Shown piece after piece: positions 16,649 through 26,436 of a stretch of 64,000 nt of DNA; position 1 is the first letter of the stretch; the number at the start of each line of letters is the position of its first letter. The translations under genes and the position numbers were made by a program. The stretch comes from Ectobacillus ponti (GTDB lineage: Bacteria > Bacillota > Bacilli > Bacillales > Bacillaceae_G), in the NCBI RefSeq assembly GCF_024294785.1, contig NZ_JANCLT010000014.1:40953-104952 (forward strand), in the 5' to 3' direction. The notes beneath the pieces were generated by a model that made no database searches, was not told the origin of the DNA, and saw only the letters and a list, made by a program, of their open reading frames with translations.

Positions 16649-17965
16649 GTGGCCAGAGAACATCTGATCAAACCGCTCGTCGGCCACTCCTATCCGGTTA
16701 TATCGCACGGAAAAGGAGTTTATCTCTATGATAAAGCAGGAAAAAGATACATTGATGGCTCATCGGGCGCCATCACAGCCGGAATCGGCCACGGAGTGCC
16801 GGAAATCATTGCAGCCATGACAAAACAGGCAGAGCAGGTTGCCTTTGTTTACCGGTCACAGTTCACAAGTGAAGCAGCCGAAAACCTGGCCCGCAAGCTC
16901 GCGGATTTGGCGCCAGGCGACATGAATTGGACATTCTTTGTCAACAGCGGTACGGAAGCAACCGAAACAGCCATGAAGCTGGCCATTCAGCATTATCAGG
17001 AAAAAGGGAAAAAGGGAAAACAAAAGATTCTTTCGCGTTGGATGAGTTATCATGGCATTACCATCGGGGCGCTCTCCATGTCCGGACACCCGCTTCGCCG
17101 GCAGCGTTTCGTGCCGCTGCTCGAGGATTATCCGTCTGTGTCCCCGCCATATTGCTATCGTTGCCCATTTCACTCGTCCTATCCTTCCTGCGGCGTTGCA
17201 TGCGCCCACGAATTGGAGCGTGTCATTGAAAAAGTCGGTGCGGATCATATCGCGGCCTTTATCGCCGAGCCGATTATCGGGGCGGCTGGTGGAGCCATTA
17301 CGCCGCCTGACGGGTATTATGAGCAGATCCGCAGCATTTGCGATGCCCATGATATCCTGTTTATTGCCGATGAGGTCATGACAGGCCTGGGGCGCACGGG
17401 AGCCATGTTTGCAATGGAGCATTGGGGGGTGCAGCCTGATATTGTGGCACTTGGAAAGGGCATGACGGCCGGCTACACGCCAATGGCAGCGACAATGGCG
17501 AGCGACCGGGTGATGGAGCCGATTATTAACGGATCCCGTTCTGTGATGAGCGGGCATACCTTCAGCGCCAACCCGCTTTCAGCAGCCGTTTCACTGGCCG
17601 TTTTGGAATACATTGAGAAGCATGGCCTTGTGCAGGAGGCAGCGCAAAAGGGTGCCTACCTGCTGGAGAAGCTTCAGAGTATCCAGCAAAACAGCCATAT
17701 CATCGCCGATGTGAGAGGCAAAGGGCTGCTGCTTGGCATGGAGCTCTACAGCATTCCATCGGCACGTTTGCTGCAGATCGCTGCCGATAAAGGGCTGCTG
17801 CTGTACCCTGCTGTAGCGGGCCGCAGCGGACGCGATGAAACCGCATTGCTGATTGCCCCGCCGCTTACCATTACAAAGGATGAGATGGATGAGCTGCTGG
17901 AAATTCTGCAGGAAAGCATTCTGGAATTGGAGGCGGAGTATATTGCGGGCAAACAAGGAAAGTAA
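16649..17965 (+). CDS. yodT: Class III PLP aminotransferase, YodT-like
   Basis: 438 aa, GTG start 9 nt after AAAGGGG; the ATG two bases upstream is out of frame. Class III motifs are NSGTEATETAMKLA (about 98), the ITIGALSMSGH region, IADEVMTGLGRTG (about 242) and the PLP-lysine in ALGKGMTAGY (about 271). An unusual Cys-containing insert PYCYRCPFHSSYPSCGVACAH lies about residue 165. It is first in a six-gene overlapping operon whose order equals B. subtilis yodT-S-R-Q-P, a set linked to beta-lysine metabolism in sporulation. Likely removes an amino group from a lysine-derived intermediate (inference from context). Confidence 0.85.
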   Translation: MAREHLIKPLVGHSYPVISHGKGVYLYDKAGKRYIDGSSGAITAGIGHGVPEIIAAMTKQAEQVAFVYRSQFTSEAAENLARKLADLAPGDMNWTFFVNSGTEATETAMKLAIQHYQEKGKKGKQKILSRWMSYHGITIGALSMSGHPLRRQRFVPLLEDYPSVSPPYCYRCPFHSSYPSCGVACAHELERVIEKVGADHIAAFIAEPIIGAAGGAITPPDGYYEQIRSICDAHDILFIADEVMTGLGRTGAMFAMEHWGVQPDIVALGKGMTAGYTPMAATMASDRVMEPIINGSRSVMSGHTFSANPLSAAVSLAVLEYIEKHGLVQEAAQKGAYLLEKLQSIQQNSHIIADVRGKGLLLGMELYSIPSARLLQIAADKGLLLYPAVAGRSGRDETALLIAPPLTITKDEMDELLEILQESILELEAEYIAGKQGK

Positions 17966-18659
17966 CAAAGTACGAAATCCATATAGTAAAATAACAGACA
18001 TACAGCAAATTCAAACCCATTTCCGCAGCGGCATGACACTGATGGTCGGGGGATTCGGGGGAGTCGGGTCTCCCCCTTCCTTATTGCGGGCGCTGCTGGA
18101 ATCCGGCGCGACGGAGCTTCACCTGATCAGCAACGATACGGGATTTCCCGATATCGGCGTCGGCCGGCTTGTCAGGCAAGGCCGGATCCGCTCCTTGGTC
18201 ACCTCGCATATTGGCTCCAATCCCTTTGCCGGCAAGCTGATGACAGAGGGGCAACTGCAGGTCGAGTTTTCACCCCAGGGCACATTGGCTGAACGGATTC
18301 GTGCAGGCGGTGCCGGCTTGGGCGGCATCCTGCTGGATGTGGGCCTGGACAGCATCATTGACGGCGGCAAGCAGCGGGTGCAGGTGGGCGGCAAGGATTA
18401 TCTGGTAGAAGAAGCTTTGACGGCTGAAATCAGCCTTGTGTTTGCCAAACAAGCTGATGCCTTTGGCAATCTTGTGTTTGACAAGAGCGCCCGCAATATG
18501 AATCCGCTTATGGCCATGGCCGGTGACATAACAATTGTAGAGGCGGAGGAGATTGTCCCGCTTGGCGGGCTGGATCCTGAGGGAATTGCGGTGCCCGGCA
18601 TCTTTGTTGATTATATCGTACCGTCGAAGGGAGTGGACTGGACATGGGCATGGGAGTAG
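17943..18659 (+). CDS. yodS: CoA-transferase subunit A, YodS-like
   Basis: 238 aa. The TTG start at 17943 lies inside the end of yodT, 9 nt after GGAGGCGG; no ATG gives a full N-terminus. The 3-oxoacid CoA-transferase alpha signature GMTLMVGGFGGVGSP is at about residue 31, followed by NDTGFPDIGVG, and GGKQRVQVGGKDYLVEEAL. Works with the beta subunit encoded next to move CoA between an acyl-CoA and a free carboxylate. Overlap by 23 bases with yodT and by 16 bases with yodR implies coupled translation. Confidence 0.85.
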   Translation: MRANKESNKVRNPYSKITDIQQIQTHFRSGMTLMVGGFGGVGSPPSLLRALLESGATELHLISNDTGFPDIGVGRLVRQGRIRSLVTSHIGSNPFAGKLMTEGQLQVEFSPQGTLAERIRAGGAGLGGILLDVGLDSIIDGGKQRVQVGGKDYLVEEALTAEISLVFAKQADAFGNLVFDKSARNMNPLMAMAGDITIVEAEEIVPLGGLDPEGIAVPGIFVDYIVPSKGVDWTWAWE

Positions 18660-19306
18660 AAGTGCGGCAGCGCATCGCCAAGCGTGCCGCCCAGGAAATT
18701 CAAACTGGCATGATTGTCAACCTTGGAATTGGCATTCCCTCGCTTATCCCAGACTACCTGCCGGCGGATTTGCGGGTTATGTTCCATGCGGAAAACGGAA
18801 TTTTGGGCATGGGGCCAAGCCCGGCCAAGGGACATGAGGATGAAAACCTCTGCAATGCCGGCGGCTTCCCGGTCACCCTGCTGCAGGGCGGCAGCTATTG
18901 CGACAGCGCCCTTGCCTTTGCCATGATCCGTAAGGGGCTGTTGGATTTGACTGTACTGGGAGCATTGCAGGTCAGTGCGGCCGGAGATTTGGCCAATTGG
19001 ATTGTCCCCGGCAAACGGGTGCCCGGCATCGGCGGAGCCATGGATCTTGCGCAAAAGGCAAAACGCGTCATTGTTGTCATGAATCATACAGATAAAAATG
19101 GTAGCCCGAAAATTGTGGAAAACTGTACACTGCCGCTCACCTCAAAGCGGTGCGTCAATCTGATCATCACAGAAATGGGCGTCATGGAAGTCACAGCTGA
19201 AGGATTGCTGCTTCAGGAAGTTATGCACCCGTTCACAGCGGAACAGGTGTCGGCTCAGACCGGGGCCAAGCTGCAAATCAGCAGCAGGCTGACCACTATC
19301 CTGTAA
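18644..19306 (+). CDS. yodR: CoA-transferase subunit B, YodR-like
   Basis: 220 aa, ATG start inside the yodS end. The catalytic glutamate lies in HAENGILGMGP (about residue 49), followed by the GGFPVT block and GAMDLAQKAKRVIVVMNHTDKNG, all typical of the beta subunit. Length matches the family. It forms the active site of the heteromeric transferase with YodS. The substrate is not readable; position between an aminotransferase and a deacylase suggests a beta-amino acid-derived CoA ester. Confidence 0.88.
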   Translation: MGMGVEVRQRIAKRAAQEIQTGMIVNLGIGIPSLIPDYLPADLRVMFHAENGILGMGPSPAKGHEDENLCNAGGFPVTLLQGGSYCDSALAFAMIRKGLLDLTVLGALQVSAAGDLANWIVPGKRVPGIGGAMDLAQKAKRVIVVMNHTDKNGSPKIVENCTLPLTSKRCVNLIITEMGVMEVTAEGLLLQEVMHPFTAEQVSAQTGAKLQISSRLTTIL

Positions 19307-19317
19307 GGAGGAGAAGC

Positions 19318-20607
19318 ATGGAGGCATACAAGCAAACCATCCGGCAGTATATACGAACCCACGAACGTGAAGCGGTTGCCCTGCTGCAGCGACTGACAGC
19401 GGAGCGCAGCGTATCCGGGGCAGAGAAGCGGGCCCAGCAAATTGTCATCGAACAATTACAGGATATGAACCTGGAAGTGGATGTATGGGAGCCGGCACGG
19501 GAAGAACTGGAGCACCACCCGTATTTTATCTCAGCCCGGCCGGATTTTCACGGAAGCCCGAATGTTGTCGGTATTCTGCGCGGCGTTGGCGGCGGCCGGT
19601 CGATGATTGTAAACGGCCACATTGATGTGGTCCCTGAAGGGGAACGGAAGCAATGGACACAGGATCCGTACGGGGGAAAAGTTGAAAACGGCCGAGTGTA
19701 TGGACGCGGCACAACTGATATGAAGGGCGGCAATACGGCCCTCCTGCTGGCGCTAGAAGCGATTCGGCACAGTGGGATTTCTCTCAAGGGAGATGTTTAT
19801 TTTCAAAGTGTAATAGAAGAAGAAAGCGGCGGGGCCGGCACTCTGTCGGCCATTCTGCGCGGCTATAAGGCCGATGGCGTGATCATTCCCGAGCCGACAA
19901 ATATGAAGCTGTTTGTGAAACAGCAGGGCTCCATGTGGTTCCGGGCGAAGGTGAAGGGACGGGTCGCGCATGGCGGGACACGGTACGAAGGAGTCAGCGC
20001 CATTGAAAAAAGCATGCTGGTGCTGGAGCATATCCGGGATCTGGAACAGCTGCGCAACAGCAGGATAATGGACCCGTTATATGCTGGAATTCCCATCCCG
20101 ATCCCGATCAATGTCGGAACCATACAAGGCGGGACATGGCCTTCCTCTGTAGCTGACCTTGTCATATTGGAAGGACGGTTTGGCGTGGCGCCGCACGAAA
20201 GAATGGAAGATGCCCAACAGGAGTTCATGGAGTGGCTGCAAGCTTTATCCCTGCAGGATGAATGGTTTGCCGCACATCCTGTGGAGGTGGAGTGGTTTGG
20301 CGCGAGATGGGTCCCAGGCTCTATTGAAGCGGAACATGAGCTTGTACAAATGCTGCGGCGGAATTTCCAACTGGTGGCGGCACAGGAGCCCATTATGGAA
20401 GCGGCCCCGTGGGGGACAGACGGCGGTTTATTCACCCAGATTGCGAATATTCCTATGATTGTGTTTGGGCCGGGCGAGACAAAGGTGGCGCACTATCCTG
20501 ATGAATACATTGAGATTGAAAAGCTGCTGCTGGCGGCTGAGATTATCGCGTGCACCCTGCTGGATTGGTGCGGCGTTCATCTGGAGGAAGAACATGGGGG
20601 CAAATAA
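19318..20607 (+). CDS. yodQ: M20-family deacetylase, YodQ-like
   Basis: 429 aa, GGAGGAGAAGC before the ATG. Metal ligands of the M20 family: NGHIDVVPEGE (His and Asp, about residue 97), GRGTTDMKGG (Asp, about 127), IEEESGGAG (catalytic Glu pair, about 164), a later Glu region and the final His in FGPGETKVAHYPDEYI (about 386). It resembles acetylornithine or succinyl-diaminopimelate deacylases. In this operon the likely role is hydrolysis of an N-acyl group made by the acetyltransferase encoded next (inference). Confidence 0.87.
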   Translation: MEAYKQTIRQYIRTHEREAVALLQRLTAERSVSGAEKRAQQIVIEQLQDMNLEVDVWEPAREELEHHPYFISARPDFHGSPNVVGILRGVGGGRSMIVNGHIDVVPEGERKQWTQDPYGGKVENGRVYGRGTTDMKGGNTALLLALEAIRHSGISLKGDVYFQSVIEEESGGAGTLSAILRGYKADGVIIPEPTNMKLFVKQQGSMWFRAKVKGRVAHGGTRYEGVSAIEKSMLVLEHIRDLEQLRNSRIMDPLYAGIPIPIPINVGTIQGGTWPSSVADLVILEGRFGVAPHERMEDAQQEFMEWLQALSLQDEWFAAHPVEVEWFGARWVPGSIEAEHELVQMLRRNFQLVAAQEPIMEAAPWGTDGGLFTQIANIPMIVFGPGETKVAHYPDEYIEIEKLLLAAEIIACTLLDWCGVHLEEEHGGK

Positions 20608-21448
20608 GTATTATGAGCCGTTGCAGGTACAGGGAAGAGACTTCAGGATGGAAGCTGTGCTGGACCATTTTAATGAAAGAATTCGAGTGGACCTGTACAC
20701 AGGCAATTTGTCTGCTGTTTTGCAGGAAACAGAGGAACTGGCGGAACGCTATCACTATACGAAACTAATTGTAAAAGCAAGGCATGAGCATTTGTCTGCC
20801 TGTCTGCAGCATGGATACACGTTGGAGGCAGTCATTCCGGGATATTTTCAGGGTGGAACCGCCTGCCTTGTCACCAAATACCGGAGTGCCGAGCGGCGGA
20901 ACAGTATGGTCTGGATGCAGGAGGAAACAATCCTATCTTCTATTCTAGGAAATGATGTGCTGAAGCGGAAGCATGTGCCTGCCGCCTATCGGCTGCGAAA
21001 GGCCGGCCATGAGGATGCCCCGCGCTTGGCGGAGCTGTATGGAAAGGTATTTCAGGTGTATCCGACTCCCTTAAACCAGCAAGAGTATGTGTGGGCCACC
21101 ATGGATGAGGGAACCCTGTATTATGTGTATGAGCAGAACGGCCAAATTGTCAGCGCTGCCTCGGCTGAGGTGGACCCGTTCCAGAGAAATGCGGAGCTGA
21201 CAAATTGCGCGACGCTTGAGGAGCATCGCGCTTACGGGCTGGTGAAAGAGCTGCTGGTTCAGCTGGAGGAAGACCTGCGCACAGATGGCATCTATTGTGC
21301 CTATACCATTGCCAGAGCCCTGTCTTACGGAATGAATGCTGCTTTTCGCCAGCTTGGCTACACGTATACAGGAAGGCTTGTGAATAACTGTTATATTTTC
21401 GACAAGCTGGAGGATATGAACGTATGGGCAAAGGACTTATCACAGTAG
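20594..21448 (+). CDS. yodP: GNAT acetyltransferase, putative beta-lysine N-acetyltransferase (YodP/AblB-like)
   Basis: 284 aa, ATG 20594 overlapping the end of yodQ by 14 bases, with GAGGAAG upstream. The N-terminal half carries KARHEHLSACLQHGYTLEAVIPGYFQGG, typical of AblB. The C-terminal half is the GNAT fold, with the CoA-binding segment CATLEEHRAYGLVKELL at about residue 215 and a terminal FRQLGYTYTGRLVNNC. AblB acetylates the epsilon-amino group of beta-lysine, normally made from lysine by KamA. No kamA is adjacent here. Confidence 0.85.
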   Translation: MGANKYYEPLQVQGRDFRMEAVLDHFNERIRVDLYTGNLSAVLQETEELAERYHYTKLIVKARHEHLSACLQHGYTLEAVIPGYFQGGTACLVTKYRSAERRNSMVWMQEETILSSILGNDVLKRKHVPAAYRLRKAGHEDAPRLAELYGKVFQVYPTPLNQQEYVWATMDEGTLYYVYEQNGQIVSAASAEVDPFQRNAELTNCATLEEHRAYGLVKELLVQLEEDLRTDGIYCAYTIARALSYGMNAAFRQLGYTYTGRLVNNCYIFDKLEDMNVWAKDLSQ

Positions 21449-21480
21449 TTGAATGGGCGGCCAGGAAGGAAGTGGTGGAG

Positions 21481-22887
21481 ATGACGGTGCAGACGCAGGA
21501 AATGATAATGGCGATTCTAAATAGTATTGATGAGGCAATTCATGCAGTGGACCACAGCGGGATCACCGTCTTCTATAACGAGGTGGCGGCAGGCTTGGAT
21601 GGCCTGGCAGTGGCCGATGTTCTCGGAAAGCATGTACTGAAGGCATTCCCCTCGTTGACAGAAGAAACGAGTACGCTGCTGCAGGTACTGCGGACCAGGC
21701 GGCCCATTGTCCGAAAAGCACAGCGCTATCAGAATCTGAATGGATTATATATTGATACCATTAATACGACAATCCCCATTATGATTGGCCGGGAGCTTGT
21801 CGGTGCAGTAGAGATTGCAAAAAACTATTCAACAGTGAAGCATTTAAGTGAACGGCTGCTGGAGCTGCAGGCACAAATTTCACAAAAGGGGACCACGAAA
21901 AAGCGCGGCAGGAGCTATGTGCTGGAGGATATCCTGACAAATGATCCTGTTCTGCTTGAGGTGAAGCGTTATGCGGAAAAAGCAGCGGCCATCCCTTCTC
22001 CTGTTCTTGTATATGGAGAAACAGGAACAGGAAAAGAGCTGTTCGTACAAGCGATTCATCATTTGTCTCTGCGCGGCAGGCAGCCGTTTATTGCCCAAAA
22101 TTGCGCGGCCTTGCCGGAATCCCTGCTGGAAAGCTTATTGTTCGGGACGGCAAAGGGCAGCTATACGGGTGCGGTGGACCGGCCAGGGCTGTTTGAACTG
22201 GCTGATGGCGGCACGCTGTTTTTGGATGAACTGAATTCCATGCCGCTTGAACTGCAGGCGAAGCTGCTGCGGGTGCTCGAGGATGGGATTGTCCGGCGCA
22301 TCGGTGACCAGCGGACGCGGATGGTGGATGTGCGCGTCATCACCGCCATGAATGAAGCGCCGCTGGATTGTGTGTCCAAGGGTATGCTGCGGCCGGATCT
22401 ATACTATCGTCTTAATGTACTTTCCTTGTACATCCCGCCGTTGCGGGAGCGGCGGGACGATATTGTGCTGTTGACCGACCATTTTATGGAGCTGTTCAAC
22501 AGGCAGCTGCAGAAGCAGGTTCACATGGTCGAGGCAAATGTCAGGAAGCTGCTGCATGACTATAACTGGCCAGGCAATGTACGGGAGCTTCGTCATACGA
22601 TTGAGCATGCCATGATTATGGCAGATGGCCCTGTGCTGTTGATCGAGCATTTGCCGCTGCCTCTGCGGCAGCAAAACACGTATACCCCATCTGCTGCGCT
22701 GCAGCCGTTGCGTATAGCCTTGCAGGAGACGGAAAGAAGGATAATACAAGACGCGCTGCTGCAAACGGGCGGCAATGTACAGCAGGCAGCAGCCATATTG
22801 GATATTCCGAGGCAGACGCTGCAATACAAAATACAGAAGCATCATATACACGAGCATCTTTCCGGGCGGAAATACATAGAAACATAA
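21481..22887 (+). CDS. Sigma-54-dependent activator with PAS domain
   Basis: 468 aa from ATG 21481 (AAGGAAG about 8 nt upstream; a longer frame from 21424 overlaps yodP). A PAS sensor (about residues 8-110) is followed by an AAA+ domain: Walker A GETGTGKE (about 180), the sigma-54 contact loop GSYTGA (about 243; consensus GAFTGA), Walker B TLFLDELN (about 262) and an R-finger region. A Fis-type HTH ([22 protein letters not shown]) ends the protein. It should drive SigL-RNA polymerase at -12/-24 promoters, presumably of this operon, with a small ligand sensed by PAS. Confidence 0.92.
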   Translation: MTVQTQEMIMAILNSIDEAIHAVDHSGITVFYNEVAAGLDGLAVADVLGKHVLKAFPSLTEETSTLLQVLRTRRPIVRKAQRYQNLNGLYIDTINTTIPIMIGRELVGAVEIAKNYSTVKHLSERLLELQAQISQKGTTKKRGRSYVLEDILTNDPVLLEVKRYAEKAAAIPSPVLVYGETGTGKELFVQAIHHLSLRGRQPFIAQNCAALPESLLESLLFGTAKGSYTGAVDRPGLFELADGGTLFLDELNSMPLELQAKLLRVLEDGIVRRIGDQRTRMVDVRVITAMNEAPLDCVSKGMLRPDLYYRLNVLSLYIPPLRERRDDIVLLTDHFMELFNRQLQKQVHMVEANVRKLLHDYNWPGNVRELRHTIEHAMIMADGPVLLIEHLPLPLRQQNTYTPSAALQPLRIALQETERRIIQDALLQTGGNVQQAAAILDIPRQTLQYKIQKHHIHEHLSGRKYIET

Positions 22888-23005
22888 TCTGGAAACATGA
22901 TATAATAGTAGAAGAAATATGTGGGCATCAATGTCTCCAAAACGAAACGGCGCGGCGATGATTACCCGCGCTTTTTGTTTAGGGGCAAGGAGGCGGTTAT
23001 TTTTG

Positions 23006-23458
23006 ATGAGCATGCTGTTGCTTATCATCTTGGGTTTGTTTGTGATTGGCTGCGGAATGTTTGTATTGGCCAGGCAGAAGGAATCAGCCAACCCGGCGGG
23101 AGGGGAAACGGATATGACGATGAAAAGCCTGTATTATTATCTCGTTTTATTTGCCACGTTAATGATGTCAATCGGCGGGTCTGTCGGTGTATTTATGTCT
23201 GCCGCAGATTATGTGTCTCCGCGTCCGTATTATGAATCCTTTGAGCAGTACAAACTCAACACCGGGGAACGGGCAGTGAAAGAAGGGGGAGCCGTGTCTC
23301 AGGAAGAACTGCGCCAATCCTACGATGCCATGGTGAAGGCTGAAATACAGAGAACAAAGGACGGCGCCATTAATGGCATTATCAAGTCCCTCGGATGGAT
23401 TATCATTCCGCTGCCAATTTTTATCTATTTTCAAAAGCAAGTGCGGCGTAAAGACTGA
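23006..23458 (+). CDS. Two-span membrane protein of unknown function
   Basis: 150 aa from ATG 23006 (TTG 23003 is also possible; GGAGG lies 8-11 nt upstream). Membrane segments at about residues 3-22 and 42-65; a third hydrophobic stretch near the C-terminus (LGWIIIPLPIFIYF) precedes a basic tail. The loop contains the motif YVSPRPYYESFEQYK. Not recognised as a named family. It lies just after the sigma-54 activator gene and a TATAAT-like box at about 22898, so it probably has its own promoter. Confidence 0.6.
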   Translation: MSMLLLIILGLFVIGCGMFVLARQKESANPAGGETDMTMKSLYYYLVLFATLMMSIGGSVGVFMSAADYVSPRPYYESFEQYKLNTGERAVKEGGAVSQEELRQSYDAMVKAEIQRTKDGAINGIIKSLGWIIIPLPIFIYFQKQVRRKD

Positions 23459-23465
23459 ATGAGGG

Positions 23466-23494
23466 GCAGCCGCTCTGGTCATCAGAGCGGCTGC
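23466..23494 (+). terminator. Rho-independent terminator
   Basis: GCAGCCGCTCTG / CAGAGCGGCTGC perfect 12-bp stem with GTCAT loop. Confidence 0.7.
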
Positions 23495-23624
23495 TGCAAG
23501 CAGATTTTTAATTTCATATACTAAAAAACAACACCCATCCATTCTTGCAAAATCTTATTTGATTCTACGGCAGCCGCTGTATTAGAATGGAAATTAACAA
23601 GTATCCGGATAGTGAGTGAGAGAG

Positions 23625-26297
23625 ATGGAATATGAGCAGAGGTTGATAGATAAGACCTATTACACAGGTATGCTGGGAACAGCGGCATTGCCGCCGGGAC
23701 AGCAGTTGGGGGCGATGGCTGCCACTTGCAATGCGGAGGAACTGCCTTACATTCGATTTGCGCAGGGAGAATTATATTTTAGCTTTGGAGATTACGAGGC
23801 TGCGATTTACAAATGGGAGCAGGTTCAAAATCATCTTCGACCATGGGCGCAAAAAAATATGGGCGATGCTTATATGGAGCTGGAGCTGCTGAGAGATGCC
23901 GAACAGATGTATCAGTCCATTCAAACAAAGTCGGAAGCGTTGGCTATCGAGATTGCTCTGCAATTGTTTGAACTGTACACACAGCAGGACCGCACAGCAG
24001 ATGCGTTTCAAGTGATAGAACAGGCAGTGCGGCTTTCTCCCGATTATCCCGGACTGACTGCGTTGGCCCGCCACTTCTATGAACAGCAGGAGGATTGGCA
24101 CCGGGCTGTGCTGCTGGCGGTGGACGAGCTTGTAAGAACGGAGCAGGAGCTTTGGGTACAGGCGCTGCAGCAATATGCCCGCAGCAAATATACATTGAGC
24201 TGGAAACCGGCGATGTTTGCAGAGGCTTTGGCCGCTGCGTACCGGAGCAATGCCGTTTTGTTTCAGGACTTGACAGCTGCCCTTTGGGATGGATATAGGA
24301 ATAGTTCGTTTTACAAGGCGTGGCTGCAAACCATTCAGGATGTGCTGTATTCCGCGGAGGTGCGCGCCTGCAGAGACTGGACAACTCTGCTTCCACTGTT
24401 TGAGCAGACCTTTGATGAGCTGTTAACAGGGCTATGCACAGTGCAAGAGTTAAAGCCGCTGGTGCCGGTCTATTTAGAGAACTGGCTGTTTGCCGCACGG
24501 CAGACTTCCTGCCTGCATCGGGCGGCAGCTGCTGTAGTTGCCTGGTCGGAGCTGTTTCCGTTCACGCTTCCCGCCAAGCTGATGGAAGCTGCGCAGCAGC
24601 TGTTGCGGGAAGATGCTGATGCGGGCGAAGCAGTGCTGTTGGAACAGGTTTTCTGCATTCTTCAGCAAATTCAGGACTGGGCGGATCGAAATCAGTTCTC
24701 CGCCAAAGCAGGTTTGCGGTGGCAATTGCATTATCTGCAAAAACAGGAGCTGCATATAGCGTTGGCAGGCGAAGCGAGCTGGTCGGCCCTGCAGGAGCTG
24801 CTGGGGCACCGGCTGACAGCGGACATGCTGTCGCACTGTACTACTGTATGTACAGAGCATGACCATACCCGAATCCAGCTAATTGAGCCTGACGCCATAC
24901 GGGATATTTCTGCAGCAGAGCTATTGGAGGTGCCCGGCCATGCGCTGGTGGAAATGACGATGCCGAGCCGTTTTCTTCAGCAGCACAATCTCTCTATTAT
25001 CGCTTCTTCCAACTGGTGGCAGGAAGAGGAGAAATGGAACAGCTGCCTTTCCTTGGCGGATTGTGTTCTATTCCCGATTGATGCGGCTGCAGGAGTAAGC
25101 AGAGAGACAGCTGCAAGCCTCCGCTACATTTGTACGTATGCCGGACTGCCGGTGCTGGTGCTTCTGTACGGCACAGCAGCTGTAACAGAGGATGAGCTGG
25201 CAAGGCAACTGCAGCTTATACAGACGATCGTGCCGGAGGAGCTGTTGTGCATGCAAGAGTCCCGCGATTTGAAGCGGCAAATCGGCGAGGCGGCGGATCG
25301 GCTGCAGCCGGACAACCGGCAGGTGCGCAGCCGCAGCTTATTGCCGGTTGTCCGAAAAACCTTATATGCACTGGCAGAAGAGCTGCGGGAACGCGAAAGG
25401 ATGATGAATGCCAGCATTAAAACAAACGGCGATTTGCTTCTGAGCATGGGGGAAATGGAGAATGAGCTGGCTGTGTGCGAGCGCGGACAGCTGCAGGCAT
25501 TGCGCGCTTCGCTCGAGCAAATCCGCGATGCTGTCAAACGTGATGCCAAGAAGCGCCTCCCTGCTCTTTTGCGCGGCTGCGCCAATCTTCTGCAGCCGGA
25601 CAGTGATTTCCGCAGCGTTCACATGATGCTGAATGAAGCGATGAATGAACGGGTACAGCTCTACATCACGCAGACAGCCGCAGGCAAACTGCAGATGCAG
25701 ATGCAGAACTGGATTGAAGAGCAGCGCCAGCGCATGAGAGAGCAGACAAGCATATTAAGAGGGCTGCGAAAAACCATTCAAAATCTTTGCGGAGAAGATT
25801 GTCTCAATCTGGAAACCTATATCGGCATTTTCAGCAGGTGGGAGCAGGAGGCTTCCCGTTTGCCCTATGAGGTGCAGGCAGAGCATATAAACATTTTGCT
25901 GCGCTCGACGCCTGGACAGCTGTTGTTAAAGGGCGCCGGAAAGCTCTTGGGAGGCCGGCAGGGAAATGCGCTGCTGTACAGCCAATACAAGAAATACATT
26001 GAAGGCGAGGATTATGAAGCTGTTGTCGAGCAGGCCATTGCCGCGCTGCTGCAGCCGTTTGAGCAGTTTGCCCGAATGGCGGAAGAGCAGCTGGAGCAAT
26101 ATTTCCGTGATCCTATCGGGGTGCTCAAGCGCATGAACGAGGAAACCCATCTCCGACTGCAGGAAAGCCGCCAAGCATATGGAGACATGAAGGCAAAACC
26201 GGAACTGTACGAAGAGCCCCTGCTGCTGTTTGAAGTACGGCTGCGCCAATATGAAATGCTTTGCAATTCTTATCGAAGCCGGATGCAAGCGCAGTAG
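23625..26297 (+). CDS. TPR protein fused to a degenerate dynamin-like domain
   Basis: 890 aa. Residues about 1-370 are helical TPR-like repeats (FAQGELYFSFGDYEAAIYKWEQV is the clearest). From about 375 the order of secondary structures and spacing matches a bacterial dynamin GTPase domain followed by a long stalk. The motifs are lost: the P-loop position reads LAGEASWSAL instead of GxxxxGKS, the DxPG position reads EVPGH, and the NKxD position reads LLYG. Residues about 560-890 are long helices, as in dynamin stalks. It is unlikely to bind GTP and may be a membrane scaffold or partner. Start ATG 23625; GTG 23616 is an alternative. Confidence 0.65.
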   Translation: MEYEQRLIDKTYYTGMLGTAALPPGQQLGAMAATCNAEELPYIRFAQGELYFSFGDYEAAIYKWEQVQNHLRPWAQKNMGDAYMELELLRDAEQMYQSIQTKSEALAIEIALQLFELYTQQDRTADAFQVIEQAVRLSPDYPGLTALARHFYEQQEDWHRAVLLAVDELVRTEQELWVQALQQYARSKYTLSWKPAMFAEALAAAYRSNAVLFQDLTAALWDGYRNSSFYKAWLQTIQDVLYSAEVRACRDWTTLLPLFEQTFDELLTGLCTVQELKPLVPVYLENWLFAARQTSCLHRAAAAVVAWSELFPFTLPAKLMEAAQQLLREDADAGEAVLLEQVFCILQQIQDWADRNQFSAKAGLRWQLHYLQKQELHIALAGEASWSALQELLGHRLTADMLSHCTTVCTEHDHTRIQLIEPDAIRDISAAELLEVPGHALVEMTMPSRFLQQHNLSIIASSNWWQEEEKWNSCLSLADCVLFPIDAAAGVSRETAASLRYICTYAGLPVLVLLYGTAAVTEDELARQLQLIQTIVPEELLCMQESRDLKRQIGEAADRLQPDNRQVRSRSLLPVVRKTLYALAEELRERERMMNASIKTNGDLLLSMGEMENELAVCERGQLQALRASLEQIRDAVKRDAKKRLPALLRGCANLLQPDSDFRSVHMMLNEAMNERVQLYITQTAAGKLQMQMQNWIEEQRQRMREQTSILRGLRKTIQNLCGEDCLNLETYIGIFSRWEQEASRLPYEVQAEHINILLRSTPGQLLLKGAGKLLGGRQGNALLYSQYKKYIEGEDYEAVVEQAIAALLQPFEQFARMAEEQLEQYFRDPIGVLKRMNEETHLRLQESRQAYGDMKAKPELYEEPLLLFEVRLRQYEMLCNSYRSRMQAQ

Positions 26298-26309
26298 AGG
26301 GGATGACCG

Positions 26310-26354
26310 AAAAAGAAGGTGTTTCTTTATATAGGGGAAACACCTTCTTTTTTC
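26310..26354 (+). terminator. Rho-independent terminator
   Basis: AAAAAGAAGGTGTTTC / GAAACACCTTCTTTTTT stem. Confidence 0.85.
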
Positions 26355-26436
26355 TGTTTGCATTTCCTCTTCTTCCCTAAAAATGAATTTTCTATTACAA
26401 TTATGACATACAGCTGATTGAAAGAAGGTGCATAGC

